A DNA stretch of 61,267 nucleotides from Clostridiales bacterium (GTDB lineage Bacteria; Bacillota; Clostridia; Lachnospirales; Lachnospiraceae). The translations under genes were made by a program, and so were the position numbers. How positions within the stretch are numbered: position 1 is the first letter of the stretch; each line of letters starts with the position of its first letter. The stretch spans positions 1 through 61,267 of the forward strand of contig JAHABX010000021.1 in NCBI GenBank assembly GCA_018376135.1, in the 5' to 3' direction. The notes under the pieces are model-generated. The model searched no databases. It was given only the letters and a program-made list of their open reading frames with translations, and was not told the DNA's origin. Positions 51,271 through 59,829 of the stretch are shown here, piece by piece.

Positions 51271-52401
51271 ATGTATAAATTAATAAAAAAAGACGGTAAC
51301 GCCAAGCGCGGAGAATTTCATACAGTACACGGAGTGATACAGACTCCGGTGTTCATGAATGTGGGAACGGCAGCAGCCATCAAAGGAGCGGTGTCCACGG
51401 AGGACCTGGAGGGCATCGGAACACAGGTAGAGCTTTCCAATACCTATCATCTGCATGTACGCCCGGGAGATCAGGTGGTGAAGCGGATGGGCGGTCTTCA
51501 CAAGTTCATGTCCTGGGACAAACCTATTCTGACGGATTCCGGCGGATTTCAGGTGTTTTCTCTTGCGGGACTGCGCAGGATCAAGGAAGAAGGCGTATAC
51601 TTCAACTCCCATATTGACGGCAGGAAGATCTTTATGGGACCGGAGGAGAGCATGCAGATCCAGTCCAATCTTGCGTCTACGATTGCCATGGCATTTGATG
51701 AGTGTCCGCCCAGCAAGGCAGAACGGAAATATGTGGTGGATTCTGTAGAACGGACTACCAGATGGCTTGGCCGCTGTAAGGCTGAGATGGACAGGCTGAA
51801 CGGTCTGGAGGATACGATCAATCGGAATCAGCTTCTGTTTGGCATCAATCAGGGAGCTGTCTATGAGGACATCCGTATTGAGCATGCAAAGAGGATCACA
51901 GAGCTTGACCTTCCCGGATATGCCATCGGCGGTCTGGCGGTAGGAGAGAGTCATGAAGAGATGTATCGGATCATTGAAGCGGTAGTTCCCCATCTTCCGG
52001 TGGAGAAGCCTACTTATCTGATGGGAGTGGGAACTCCGGCGAATATTCTGGAAGCGGTGGACCGGGGAGTGGATTTCTTTGACTGTGTATATCCCAGCAG
52101 AAACGGACGTCATGGACATGTCTATACCAATCAGGGAAAGCTGAATCTGTTCAATGCACAGTTTGAACTGGATGAGCGTCCCATCGAGGAAGGCTGTCAG
52201 TGTCCGGCATGCCGCCGTTACAGCAGGGCGTATATCCGTCATCTGCTGAAAGCGAAGGAGATGCTGGGGATGCGTCTGTGCGTACTGCATAATCTGTATT
52301 TCTATAATCATATGATGGAAGAGATCCGAGAAGCTATTGAGCAGGGACAGTATCAGGAGTATAAGAGGAAGAAGCTGGAAGGAATGGATCAAAAGAGCTG
52401 A
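51271..52401 (+). CDS. tgt: tRNA-guanine (queuine) transglycosylase Tgt
   Basis: A 376-residue TIM-barrel enzyme that exchanges guanine-34 for preQ1 in tRNAs with GUN anticodons. Visible are TDSGGFQVFSL (catalytic Asp region), FDECPPS, GGLAVGES, YLMGVGTP and DFFDCVYPSRNGRHG (nucleophile Asp). The zinc site is CQCPACRRYSRAYIRHL with the later His. It precedes yajC by about 100 bases, as in many bacteria. Confidence 0.96.
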   Translation: MYKLIKKDGNAKRGEFHTVHGVIQTPVFMNVGTAAAIKGAVSTEDLEGIGTQVELSNTYHLHVRPGDQVVKRMGGLHKFMSWDKPILTDSGGFQVFSLAGLRRIKEEGVYFNSHIDGRKIFMGPEESMQIQSNLASTIAMAFDECPPSKAERKYVVDSVERTTRWLGRCKAEMDRLNGLEDTINRNQLLFGINQGAVYEDIRIEHAKRITELDLPGYAIGGLAVGESHEEMYRIIEAVVPHLPVEKPTYLMGVGTPANILEAVDRGVDFFDCVYPSRNGRHGHVYTNQGKLNLFNAQFELDERPIEEGCQCPACRRYSRAYIRHLLKAKEMLGMRLCVLHNLYFYNHMMEEIREAIEQGQYQEYKRKKLEGMDQKS

Positions 52402-52438
52402 AATTTATAAATATTTTATCAAGTTTTAAATAAAAGGC

Positions 52439-52467
52439 TTGCCCTGTACCGGAAATTTGTGTACAAT
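52439..52467 (+). promoter_or_regulatory. SigA-type promoter for yajC
   Basis: TTGCCC (52439-52444), 17 bases, TACAAT (52462-52467), starting transcription about 25 bases before yajC. Confidence 0.55.
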
Positions 52468-52500
52468 AGGCTAATGAAGTTATTTTTGGGAGGAAGAGAT

Positions 52501-52794
52501 ATGCTATTAACAAGTACAGGCGGCAGTTCTATGATGGTTCTTATTCTATATATTGTCGTTTTTGGTGCGATTATGTATTTCATGGTCATGAGACCACAGA
52601 AAAAAGAACAGAAGAGAGTTGCAGCTATGCTGTCTTCCATGGAGGTTGGAGATGTAGTTGTAACGACCAGCGGATTTTACGGCGTCCTCATTGATATCAC
52701 AGATGAAGATGTAATTGTAGAATTCGGAAGCAACCGCAACTGCCGTATTCCGATGAAGAAAGCGGCCATCCAGGAAGTGGAAAAACAGAACTAA
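52501..52794 (+). CDS. yajC: Preprotein translocase subunit YajC
   Basis: A 97-residue membrane protein. One transmembrane segment (about 9-30, MVLILYIVVFGAIMYFMVMRP) is followed by QKKEQKRVAAMLSSMEVGDVVVTTSGFYGVL, the family core, and a short beta domain. YajC associates with SecDF and YidC. ATG 52501 has GGAGG upstream; the frame is open to 52459 without one. The usual downstream secD and secF are absent here; a terminator follows at once. Confidence 0.93.
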   Translation: MLLTSTGGSSMMVLILYIVVFGAIMYFMVMRPQKKEQKRVAAMLSSMEVGDVVVTTSGFYGVLIDITDEDVIVEFGSNRNCRIPMKKAAIQEVEKQN

Positions 52795-52808
52795 GCGAGG
52801 ATGCAAGC

Positions 52809-52836
52809 AGGGCGGAAGGAGACTTCTGCCCTTTTT
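52809..52836 (+). terminator. Rho-independent terminator after yajC
   Basis: AGGGCGGAAG (52809-52818) pairs with CTTCTGCCCT (52823-52832), with a G-U pair and a 4-base loop, followed by a T run. Confidence 0.85.
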
Positions 52837-52900
52837 CGTTATAAAGACTGCTGTGTTTTACTAAAGCAGGAAAGTATGAAAGCGCGAGGAGGAAAAGGAT

Positions 52901-53983
52901 ATGAATTGTAAGATCGGAGTCATTTCCGGTGACGGGATCGGACCGGAGATTGTCAGAGAGGCAAGAAAGGTGCTGGATGCGGCAGCGGTAAAATTCGGAC
53001 ACCAGTTTGACTACACCGAGCTTTTGCTCGGAGGCGCGTCCATTGATGTGTACGGGGTGCCCCTGACGGATGAGACCATAGAAAAGGCAAAGGGCTGTGA
53101 TGCGGTGCTGATGGGGTCCATCGGAGGAGATGCAAAGACCTCACCGTGGTACCGGCTGGAGCCGTCGAAGCGTCCGGAGGCAGGGCTTTTGGGAATCCGG
53201 AAGGCACTGAATCTGTTTGCCAATTTAAGACCTGCATATTTATATGAGGAACTTCGTGCAGCATGTCCGCTTCGCGAGGATATCAGTACAGCCGGATTCG
53301 ATATGCTGATCATGCGGGAGCTTACAGGAGGACTTTACTTCGGAGCGAGAAAGACCGAAGAAATTGATGGTGTAAGGACTGCCACAGATACGCTTACATA
53401 TAATGAAAAGGAGATCCGCCGGATCGCAAAGCGTGCCTTCGACATTGCCATGAAGAGAAGGAAAAAGGTGTGCAGTGTTGACAAGGCAAATGTGCTGGAT
53501 TCTTCCCGGCTCTGGAGAAAGGTTGTGGAGGAAGTGGCAGCGGATTATCCGCAGGTTGAGCTGGCGCACATGTATGTAGATAACTGTGCCATGCAGCTGG
53601 TCATGAATCCGGCGCAGTTCGATGTGATCCTGACGGAGAATATGTTCGGAGATATCCTGTCTGATGAGGCGAGTATGGTGACCGGTTCCATCGGGATGCT
53701 GTCCAGTGCCAGTCTGAATGATACCCGCTTTGGCCTCTATGAACCAAGCCACGGTTCTGCTCCGGATATTGCAGGTCAGGATAAGGCAAATCCGATTGCT
53801 ACGATCCTGTCCGCAGCTATGATGCTGCGCTACACTTTTGATCTGGACGCAGAGGCAGATGCAGTGGAAGCGGCAGTGCGTCAGGTATTGAAGGAAGGAT
53901 ACCGGACCGGAGATATTATGTCTGAGGGCTGTACGCAGGTAGGAACTGTGAAGATGGGATCTTTGATCGCAGAGAGAATATAG
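52901..53983 (+). CDS. leuB: 3-isopropylmalate dehydrogenase LeuB
   Basis: A 360-residue NAD-dependent decarboxylating dehydrogenase of leucine biosynthesis. GDGIGPEI at the start, LLGGASIDVYG, the substrate-binding Arg residues in RELTGGLYFG, the catalytic Lys in VDKANVLDSSRLWR, the metal Asp in ENMFGDILSDEASM and the adenine-binding HGSAPDIAGQDKANP are intact. AGGAGG precedes the start. leuA, leuC and leuD are not in the window; it is grouped with ilvD and ilvB. Confidence 0.95.
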   Translation: MNCKIGVISGDGIGPEIVREARKVLDAAAVKFGHQFDYTELLLGGASIDVYGVPLTDETIEKAKGCDAVLMGSIGGDAKTSPWYRLEPSKRPEAGLLGIRKALNLFANLRPAYLYEELRAACPLREDISTAGFDMLIMRELTGGLYFGARKTEEIDGVRTATDTLTYNEKEIRRIAKRAFDIAMKRRKKVCSVDKANVLDSSRLWRKVVEEVAADYPQVELAHMYVDNCAMQLVMNPAQFDVILTENMFGDILSDEASMVTGSIGMLSSASLNDTRFGLYEPSHGSAPDIAGQDKANPIATILSAAMMLRYTFDLDAEADAVEAAVRQVLKEGYRTGDIMSEGCTQVGTVKMGSLIAERI

Positions 53984-53990
53984 ATAACTG

Positions 53991-54017
53991 CTCAGAACCC
54001 TGCGGAATGGGTCTGAG
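53991..54017 (+). other. Intercistronic hairpin between leuB and ilvD
   Basis: CTCAG (53991-53995) pairs with CTGAG (54013-54017), and ACCC (53997-54000) with GGGT (54009-54012), with one bulged A. There is no T run. Confidence 0.4.
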
Positions 54018-54050
54018 AGATTACGAAACAGGATAACAGGAGGAATCACC

Positions 54051-55718
54051 ATGAGAAGTGATGCAGTAACAAAAGGAATGCAGCAGGCACCGCACCGCTC
54101 CCTGTTCAATGCACTTGGATTGACAGAGGAGGAGATGAACCGTCCGCTGGTTGGTATTGTCAGTTCCCATAATGAGATCGTTCCGGGACATATGAATCTG
54201 GACAAGATCGTACAGGCAGTAAAGATGGGAGTTGCCATGGCGGGGGGAACGCCGATCATGTTCCCGGCAATCGCCGTATGCGATGGAATTGCCATGGGAC
54301 ATGTAGGTATGAAATATTCACTGGTCACCAGAGACCTGATCGCTGATTCTACAGAGGCGATGGCAATGGCGCATCAGTTTGATGCTCTGGTCATGGTTCC
54401 CAACTGTGACAAGAACGTTCCGGGTCTTCTGATGGCTGCGGCAAGGATCAACGTGCCGACCGTATTTGTCAGCGGCGGACCGATGCTGGCAGGACATGTA
54501 AAAGGACAGAAGAGAAGTCTTTCCAGTATGTTCGAGGCAGTTGGCTCTTATGCGGCAGGAACCATGACGGAGGAGGATGTAAGAGAATTTGAAAATAAGG
54601 TCTGCCCGACCTGCGGCTCCTGTTCCGGTATGTACACGGCGAACAGCATGAACTGTCTGACAGAAGTGCTTGGTATGGGACTTGGCGGCAATGGTACGAT
54701 CCCTGCGGTCTACTCTGAGAGGATCAAGCTGGCGAAGAAGGCTGGTATGCAGGTCATGGAGATGCTGAAGAGAAATATCCGTCCCCGCGACATTATGACA
54801 AAGGAAGCGATCCTGAATGCGCTGACTGTGGATATGGCACTTGGCTGCTCCACCAACAGTATGCTGCATCTTCCGGCGATCGCTCATGAGATCGGTTTTG
54901 ATTTTGATATTTCATTTGCCAATCCGATCAGCGAGAAGACTCCGAATCTGTGTCATCTGGCTCCGGCAGGACCTACCTATATGGAAGATCTGAATGAGGC
55001 GGGCGGTGTGTACGCAGTGATGAAGGAGCTGGCAGATGCAGGACTGCTCCATACAGAATGTCTGACGGTTACCGGAAAGACCGTGGGAGAGAATATTGCC
55101 AATGCAGTGAACCGGAATCCGGAGGTCATCCGTCCTATGGATCATCCATACAGTACAACCGGAGGTCTTGCAGTGCTGAGCGGCAACCTTGCCCCGGACG
55201 GAAGTGTGGTAAAGCGTTCTGCAGTAGTAGCGGAGATGATGGTGCATGAAGGTCCGGCACGTGTCTTCGACTGTGAAGAGGATGCCATCGATGCGATCAA
55301 GGGCGGCAGGATCGTGGCAGGTGATGTGGTCGTGATCCGCTATGAGGGACCAAAGGGCGGTCCGGGTATGAGAGAGATGCTGAATCCTACTTCTGCCATT
55401 GCCGGAATGGGTCTTGGTTCTTCCGTGGCATTGATCACAGACGGACGTTTCAGCGGCGCCAGCCGTGGAGCATCCATCGGTCATGTGTCTCCGGAAGCGG
55501 CTGTGGGAGGCCCCATTGCACTGATAGAAGAAGGGGATATCATAGAGATCAATATTCCAAAGCTGACATTGAACGTGAGACTGTCCGATGAAGAGCTGGC
55601 AGCGAGAAAGGCAAAATGGCAGCCGAGAGAGCCAAGGGTGACTACCGGATATCTGGCACGTTATGCGGCAATGGTAACATCCGGCAACCGCGGAGCGGTT
55701 CTGGAGATTCAGAAATAA
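54051..55718 (+). CDS. ilvD: Dihydroxy-acid dehydratase IlvD
   Basis: A 555-residue Fe-S dehydratase for valine, isoleucine and leucine precursors. Cluster cysteines occur in VPNCDKNVPG and CPTCGSCSGMYTANSMNC. ALGCSTNSMLHLPA and the late DGRFSGASRG with GHVSPEA are family signatures. AGGAGG lies 6 bases upstream. It is in a unit with leuB and ilvB (24 bases to the next start). Confidence 0.96.
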   Translation: MRSDAVTKGMQQAPHRSLFNALGLTEEEMNRPLVGIVSSHNEIVPGHMNLDKIVQAVKMGVAMAGGTPIMFPAIAVCDGIAMGHVGMKYSLVTRDLIADSTEAMAMAHQFDALVMVPNCDKNVPGLLMAAARINVPTVFVSGGPMLAGHVKGQKRSLSSMFEAVGSYAAGTMTEEDVREFENKVCPTCGSCSGMYTANSMNCLTEVLGMGLGGNGTIPAVYSERIKLAKKAGMQVMEMLKRNIRPRDIMTKEAILNALTVDMALGCSTNSMLHLPAIAHEIGFDFDISFANPISEKTPNLCHLAPAGPTYMEDLNEAGGVYAVMKELADAGLLHTECLTVTGKTVGENIANAVNRNPEVIRPMDHPYSTTGGLAVLSGNLAPDGSVVKRSAVVAEMMVHEGPARVFDCEEDAIDAIKGGRIVAGDVVVIRYEGPKGGPGMREMLNPTSAIAGMGLGSSVALITDGRFSGASRGASIGHVSPEAAVGGPIALIEEGDIIEINIPKLTLNVRLSDEELAARKAKWQPREPRVTTGYLARYAAMVTSGNRGAVLEIQK

Positions 55719-55742
55719 AATACAGTACGAGGGGAGATTTTT

Positions 55743-57419
55743 ATGGTTTTAACAGGAGCGGAGATTGTAATTGCATGTCTGGAAGAACAGGGCGTTGATA
55801 CCGTATTCGGTTATCCGGGCGGAGCAATTTTGAATATCTATGATGCATTATATAAGAACGGGAAGATCAGACATATCCTGACCTCTCATGAGCAGGGAGC
55901 TTCCCATGCTGCAGACGGCTACGCAAGAGCTACCGGCGAAGTCGGTGTCTGCTTTGCAACATCAGGACCGGGAGCGACCAATCTGGTAACCGGTATTGCA
56001 ACGGCGTATATGGATTCAGTTCCGATGATCGCCATTACCTGTAATGTGGGAACATCCCTTCTTGGAAAGGACAGCTTCCAGGAGATCGATATTACCGGTG
56101 TTACCATGCCGATCACCAAGTATAATTTTATCGTTAAGGATGTAAAGGATCTGGCAAAGGTCATCAGACGTGCATTCAAGATCGTAAAAACCGGCCGTCC
56201 GGGTCCGGTGCTGATCGATATTACGAAGGATGCCACAGCCAATCAGACAGAGTATACACCGGAGAAGCCGGAGGTGGTTGTTCCGGATAACTATTCCATC
56301 AAGGATGAGGATCTGGCACGTGCAGTGGAGATGATCAATGAATCCGAGAAGCCTATGATCTTCGTAGGAGGAGGCGCCATTGCATCAGGTGCGGCAGAGG
56401 AGCTTCTGGAGTTTGCGGAAAAGGTAGATGCTCCGGTATGTGATACGCTGATGGGCAAGGGTGCGTTTAACGGAGAGCATCCTTTATATGCAGGTATGCT
56501 GGGTATGCACGGAACCAAATATGCTAACTTCGGTGTATCCAGATGTGACCTGCTGATCACAGTAGGAGCACGTTTCAGCGATCGCGTATTCGGCAATGCG
56601 TCCCGCTTTGCGACCCAGGCGAAGGTTCTTCAGATCGACGTGGATCCGGCTGAGATCAACAAGAATATTAAGACCTCTGCCAGTGTTATCGGAGATGTGA
56701 GGGAAGTACTGAAGAAGCTGAATCCGCTTCTGGAGAAGAAGGATCACAGCAACTGGACTGCTTATATTGACGAGCTGAAGACCCGTTTTCCGTTGAAATA
56801 CAACGAGGAAGGGCTGACAGGTCCATATGTGGTAGAAGAGATCTACCGGCTCACCAGGGGCGATGCCATTATCTGCACGGAGGTAGGACAGCATCAGATG
56901 TGGGCAGCTCAGTATTACAAATACAAAGAGCCTCGCACCCTTCTGACCTCCGGAGGACTTGGAACCATGGGATACGGACTGGGAGCAGCTCTGGGCGCGA
57001 AGATGGCGAAGCCGGAGAAGACGGTCATCAACATTGCGGGTGACGGATGCTTCCGTATGAATATGAACGAGCTTGCCACCGCATCCCGTTATCATATTCC
57101 GGTGATCGAGGTGGTCATCAATAACCATGTACTGGGAATGGTACGTCAGTGGCAGTCACTGTTTTATGAAGGAAGATATTCCGCGACCATTCTGGATGAT
57201 GATGTGGATTTTGTAAAAGTAGCGGAGGCTCTGGGATGTAAGGGAATCCGTGTAACGAAGAAGGAAGAGTTTGAACCGGCATTAAAGGAAGCTATGGAAT
57301 ATGGGGGACCTGTGCTTCTGGACTGCCAGATCGACTGTGATGATAAGGTATTTCCGATGGTTCCTGCAGGAGCTGCTATTGAGGACGCCTTTGATCAGGA
57401 TGACCTGAACGAAAATTAA
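55743..57419 (+). CDS. ilvB: Acetolactate synthase large subunit IlvB
   Basis: A 558-residue ThDP enzyme that condenses pyruvate to acetolactate. The N-terminal catalytic Glu is in HEQGASHAADGYAR. The ThDP motif is GDGCFRMNMNELATA to INNHVLGMVRQWQ. The FAD region is in the middle domain (GMLGMHGT). Residues such as FGYPGGAILNIYDAL support a biosynthetic AHAS. No regulatory subunit (ilvN) or ilvC adjoins it, so feedback control must come from a subunit elsewhere or be absent. A hairpin follows the stop. Confidence 0.94.
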   Translation: MVLTGAEIVIACLEEQGVDTVFGYPGGAILNIYDALYKNGKIRHILTSHEQGASHAADGYARATGEVGVCFATSGPGATNLVTGIATAYMDSVPMIAITCNVGTSLLGKDSFQEIDITGVTMPITKYNFIVKDVKDLAKVIRRAFKIVKTGRPGPVLIDITKDATANQTEYTPEKPEVVVPDNYSIKDEDLARAVEMINESEKPMIFVGGGAIASGAAEELLEFAEKVDAPVCDTLMGKGAFNGEHPLYAGMLGMHGTKYANFGVSRCDLLITVGARFSDRVFGNASRFATQAKVLQIDVDPAEINKNIKTSASVIGDVREVLKKLNPLLEKKDHSNWTAYIDELKTRFPLKYNEEGLTGPYVVEEIYRLTRGDAIICTEVGQHQMWAAQYYKYKEPRTLLTSGGLGTMGYGLGAALGAKMAKPEKTVINIAGDGCFRMNMNELATASRYHIPVIEVVINNHVLGMVRQWQSLFYEGRYSATILDDDVDFVKVAEALGCKGIRVTKKEEFEPALKEAMEYGGPVLLDCQIDCDDKVFPMVPAGAAIEDAFDQDDLNEN

Positions 57420-57434
57420 GGAACTGCATAGTAT

Positions 57435-57464
57435 GGGGGAAGATATCGAAGGGTGTCTTTCCCC
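57435..57464 (+). terminator. Hairpin after ilvB, possible terminator
   Basis: GGGGGAAGATA (57435-57445) pairs with TGTCTTTCCCC (57454-57464) with two G-U pairs. No clear T run follows, so termination would be weak. Confidence 0.4.
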
Positions 57465-57486
57465 TGTCTGCTATGAAGGTTAGCGG

Positions 57487-57515
57487 TTGACGAAAAAATA
57501 GCAAAGTTGTAGAAT
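57487..57515 (+). promoter_or_regulatory. SigA-type promoter for serC-serA
   Basis: TTGACG (57487-57492), 17 bases, TAGAAT (57510-57515), about 60 bases before serC. Confidence 0.65.
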
Positions 57516-57580
57516 GAAAACCATATATGGAACTTTTTGGTGAAACCTGGAGCAGACGGCTTCGGGGGAGGAGAAAAAGA

Positions 57581-58663
57581 ATGAGCAGAGTATATAATTT
57601 TTCAGCCGGTCCGGCGGTGTTACCGGAAGAGGTATTAAAGGAAGTTGCGGCAGAGATGCTGGATTATAAGGGGACCGGAATGTCCGTGATGGAGATGAGC
57701 CATCGGTCAAAGCCTTTTGAGGAAATCATAACGGAGGCAGAGCAGGATCTGAGAGATCTGCTTCAGATTCCTGATAATTACAAGGTACTGTTCCTTCAGG
57801 GCGGTGCGCATCTGCAGTTCTCTGCCGTGCCCATGAATCTGATGAAGAATAAGGTGGCGGACTATATCGTGACCGGACAATGGGCGAAGAGAGCATATGA
57901 AGAGGCGAAAAAATACGGAACTGTCAATAAGATCGCTTCCAGTGAGGATGAGACCTATTCCTATATTCCGGACTGCTCGGACCTTCCGATCAGTGAGAAT
58001 GCGGATTATGTCTATATCTGTGAGAATAATACGATCTACGGAACGAAGTTCTGGACTCTTCCGAATACCAGGGGGAAGGATCTGGTATCAGATGTATCCT
58101 CCTGCTTTTTGTCAGAACCCATGGATATTTCCAGATATGCCATCGTATACGGCGGTGTGCAGAAGAATATCGGACCGGCAGGCATGGTGATCGCCATCGT
58201 CAGAGATGATCTGATCACGGATGACGTGCTTCCGGGAACGCCTACGATTATGAAATACAAGACCCAGGCAGATGCGGATTCCCTTTATAATACCCCCAAC
58301 TGTTTCTGTATCTATGTATGCGGAAAGGTATTCAAGTGGCTGAAGAAGATGGGCGGTCTGGAAGTGATGAAGCAGCGCAATGAGGAAAAAGCGGCGATTC
58401 TTTATGATTTTCTGGATAACAGCAGACTGTTCAGAGGAACTGTCCGCAAGGAGGACCGGTCTCTGATGAATGTGCCGTTTGTGACCGGAGACAAGGAGAT
58501 GGATGCCAGATTCATCAAAGAAGCAGAAGCCAGTGGATTCGTGAACCTGAAGGGACACAGAAGCGTAGGCGGTATGAGAGCCAGCATCTATAATGCCATG
58601 CCGAAGGAAGGTGTGGAAGCGCTGGTTGCATTTATGAAAAAATTTGAAGAGGAGAACGTCTGA
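57581..58663 (+). CDS. serC: Phosphoserine aminotransferase SerC
   Basis: A 360-residue PLP enzyme converting 3-phosphohydroxypyruvate to phosphoserine. It begins RVYNFSAGPAVLPEEVL, with GMSVMEMSHRSKPF, FLQGGAHLQF, DVSSCFLSEPMD (cofactor Asp) and the PLP-lysine region YGGVQKNIGPAG. It ends with GHRSVGGMRASIYNAMP. ATG 57581 has GGGAGGAG upstream; the frame is open to 57527 but lacks the site. serA starts 2 bases after its stop. Confidence 0.96.
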   Translation: MSRVYNFSAGPAVLPEEVLKEVAAEMLDYKGTGMSVMEMSHRSKPFEEIITEAEQDLRDLLQIPDNYKVLFLQGGAHLQFSAVPMNLMKNKVADYIVTGQWAKRAYEEAKKYGTVNKIASSEDETYSYIPDCSDLPISENADYVYICENNTIYGTKFWTLPNTRGKDLVSDVSSCFLSEPMDISRYAIVYGGVQKNIGPAGMVIAIVRDDLITDDVLPGTPTIMKYKTQADADSLYNTPNCFCIYVCGKVFKWLKKMGGLEVMKQRNEEKAAILYDFLDNSRLFRGTVRKEDRSLMNVPFVTGDKEMDARFIKEAEASGFVNLKGHRSVGGMRASIYNAMPKEGVEALVAFMKKFEEENV

Positions 58664-58665
58664 AG

Positions 58666-59829
58666 ATGTATCAGTATCATTGCCTCAACCCCATTGCAGA
58701 GGTTGGATTAAAGAAATTTGACGGCAGCTATGCCAAGACAGATAATATAGAGAATGCAGATGCAGTGCTGGTACGCAGTGCAGTCATGCACGACATGGAG
58801 CTTCCGGAAAAGCTCTGCGTGATCGGAAGAGCCGGAGCAGGAGTCAACAACATTCCTCTGGGAAAATGCTCCGAGCAGGGAATCGCAGTATTTAATACGC
58901 CGGGTGCCAATGCCAACGGTGTAAAGGAACTGGTGCTGGCGGGACTTTTCCTGACCTCCCGCGACATTATAGGAGGGATCCACTGGGTACAGTCCGAGCG
59001 CCAGAACGAAGATCTGGAGAAGCTTGCGGAAAAACAGAAAAAGGTATTTGCAGGAAATGAGATCATGGGCAAAAAGCTTGGAGTGATCGGGCTTGGAGCG
59101 ATCGGTATCCTGGTGGCAAATGCGGCATCTGCTCTTGGTATGGAGGTTTACGGATACGATCCGTATATTTCCGTCAATGCGGCGTGGAAGCTTTCCAGAG
59201 ATGTAAAGCATATTACGGATGTGAATGACATTTACCGGGAGTGCGACTATATCACCATCCATGTGCCGCTTCTGGAAAGTACAAAGGGAATGATCGGATC
59301 TGCTGCGATCTCCATGATGAAGCCGACTGCCGTGGTGATGAATTTTGCAAGAGGACCGCTGGTGGATCAGAAGGCAATCGTGGAAGCGCTCCGTACCAAC
59401 CGCATCCGCCATTATATTACAGATTTCCCGACACAGGATATTGCATCCTTAAAGGGCGCTATCGTGATCCCTCATCTGGGAGCCTCCACAGAGGAATCCG
59501 AGGACAACTGTGCGATCATGGCAGTAGAGGAGATCCGGGATTATCTGGAAAACGGAAATATTCACAATTCTGTAAACTATCCGAACTGTGATATGGGTGT
59601 GTGCAAGGATGCCATGCGTGTTACGATCATTCACCGGAACATTTCCAACATGCTGACACAGTTTACAGCCACCTTCGGAGCACTTGGCATCAATATTGAG
59701 CGTATGAGCAATGTAACCAAGGGAGAATATGGTTATGCCATGATCGATCTTGCCAACACGGCAGATGAGAATGCGATCCGTACGATCCAGGGAATCGAAG
59801 GAGTCCTGAAAGTGAGAGTGGTAAAATAA
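58666..59829 (+). CDS. serA: D-3-phosphoglycerate dehydrogenase SerA
   Basis: A 387-residue NAD-dependent dehydrogenase, first step of serine synthesis. NTPGANANGVKELVLAGL, the Rossmann GLGAIGILVA, the catalytic Arg in MNFARGPLVD and HLGASTEESEDN (catalytic Glu/His) mark the D-2-hydroxyacid dehydrogenase core. A C-terminal ACT-like domain (about 315-387) suggests serine feedback. The N-terminus is short (MYQYHCLNPIAEVGL), as in clostridial forms. It overlaps the DUF1015 gene by one base. Confidence 0.94.
   Translation: MYQYHCLNPIAEVGLKKFDGSYAKTDNIENADAVLVRSAVMHDMELPEKLCVIGRAGAGVNNIPLGKCSEQGIAVFNTPGANANGVKELVLAGLFLTSRDIIGGIHWVQSERQNEDLEKLAEKQKKVFAGNEIMGKKLGVIGLGAIGILVANAASALGMEVYGYDPYISVNAAWKLSRDVKHITDVNDIYRECDYITIHVPLLESTKGMIGSAAISMMKPTAVVMNFARGPLVDQKAIVEALRTNRIRHYITDFPTQDIASLKGAIVIPHLGASTEESEDNCAIMAVEEIRDYLENGNIHNSVNYPNCDMGVCKDAMRVTIIHRNISNMLTQFTATFGALGINIERMSNVTKGEYGYAMIDLANTADENAIRTIQGIEGVLKVRVVK

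Noticed and set aside
57420..57580. T-box or attenuator leader before serC or near the ilv genes
   Set aside because: No T-box TGGNACCGCG-type sequence is present; an ordinary promoter explains the region.
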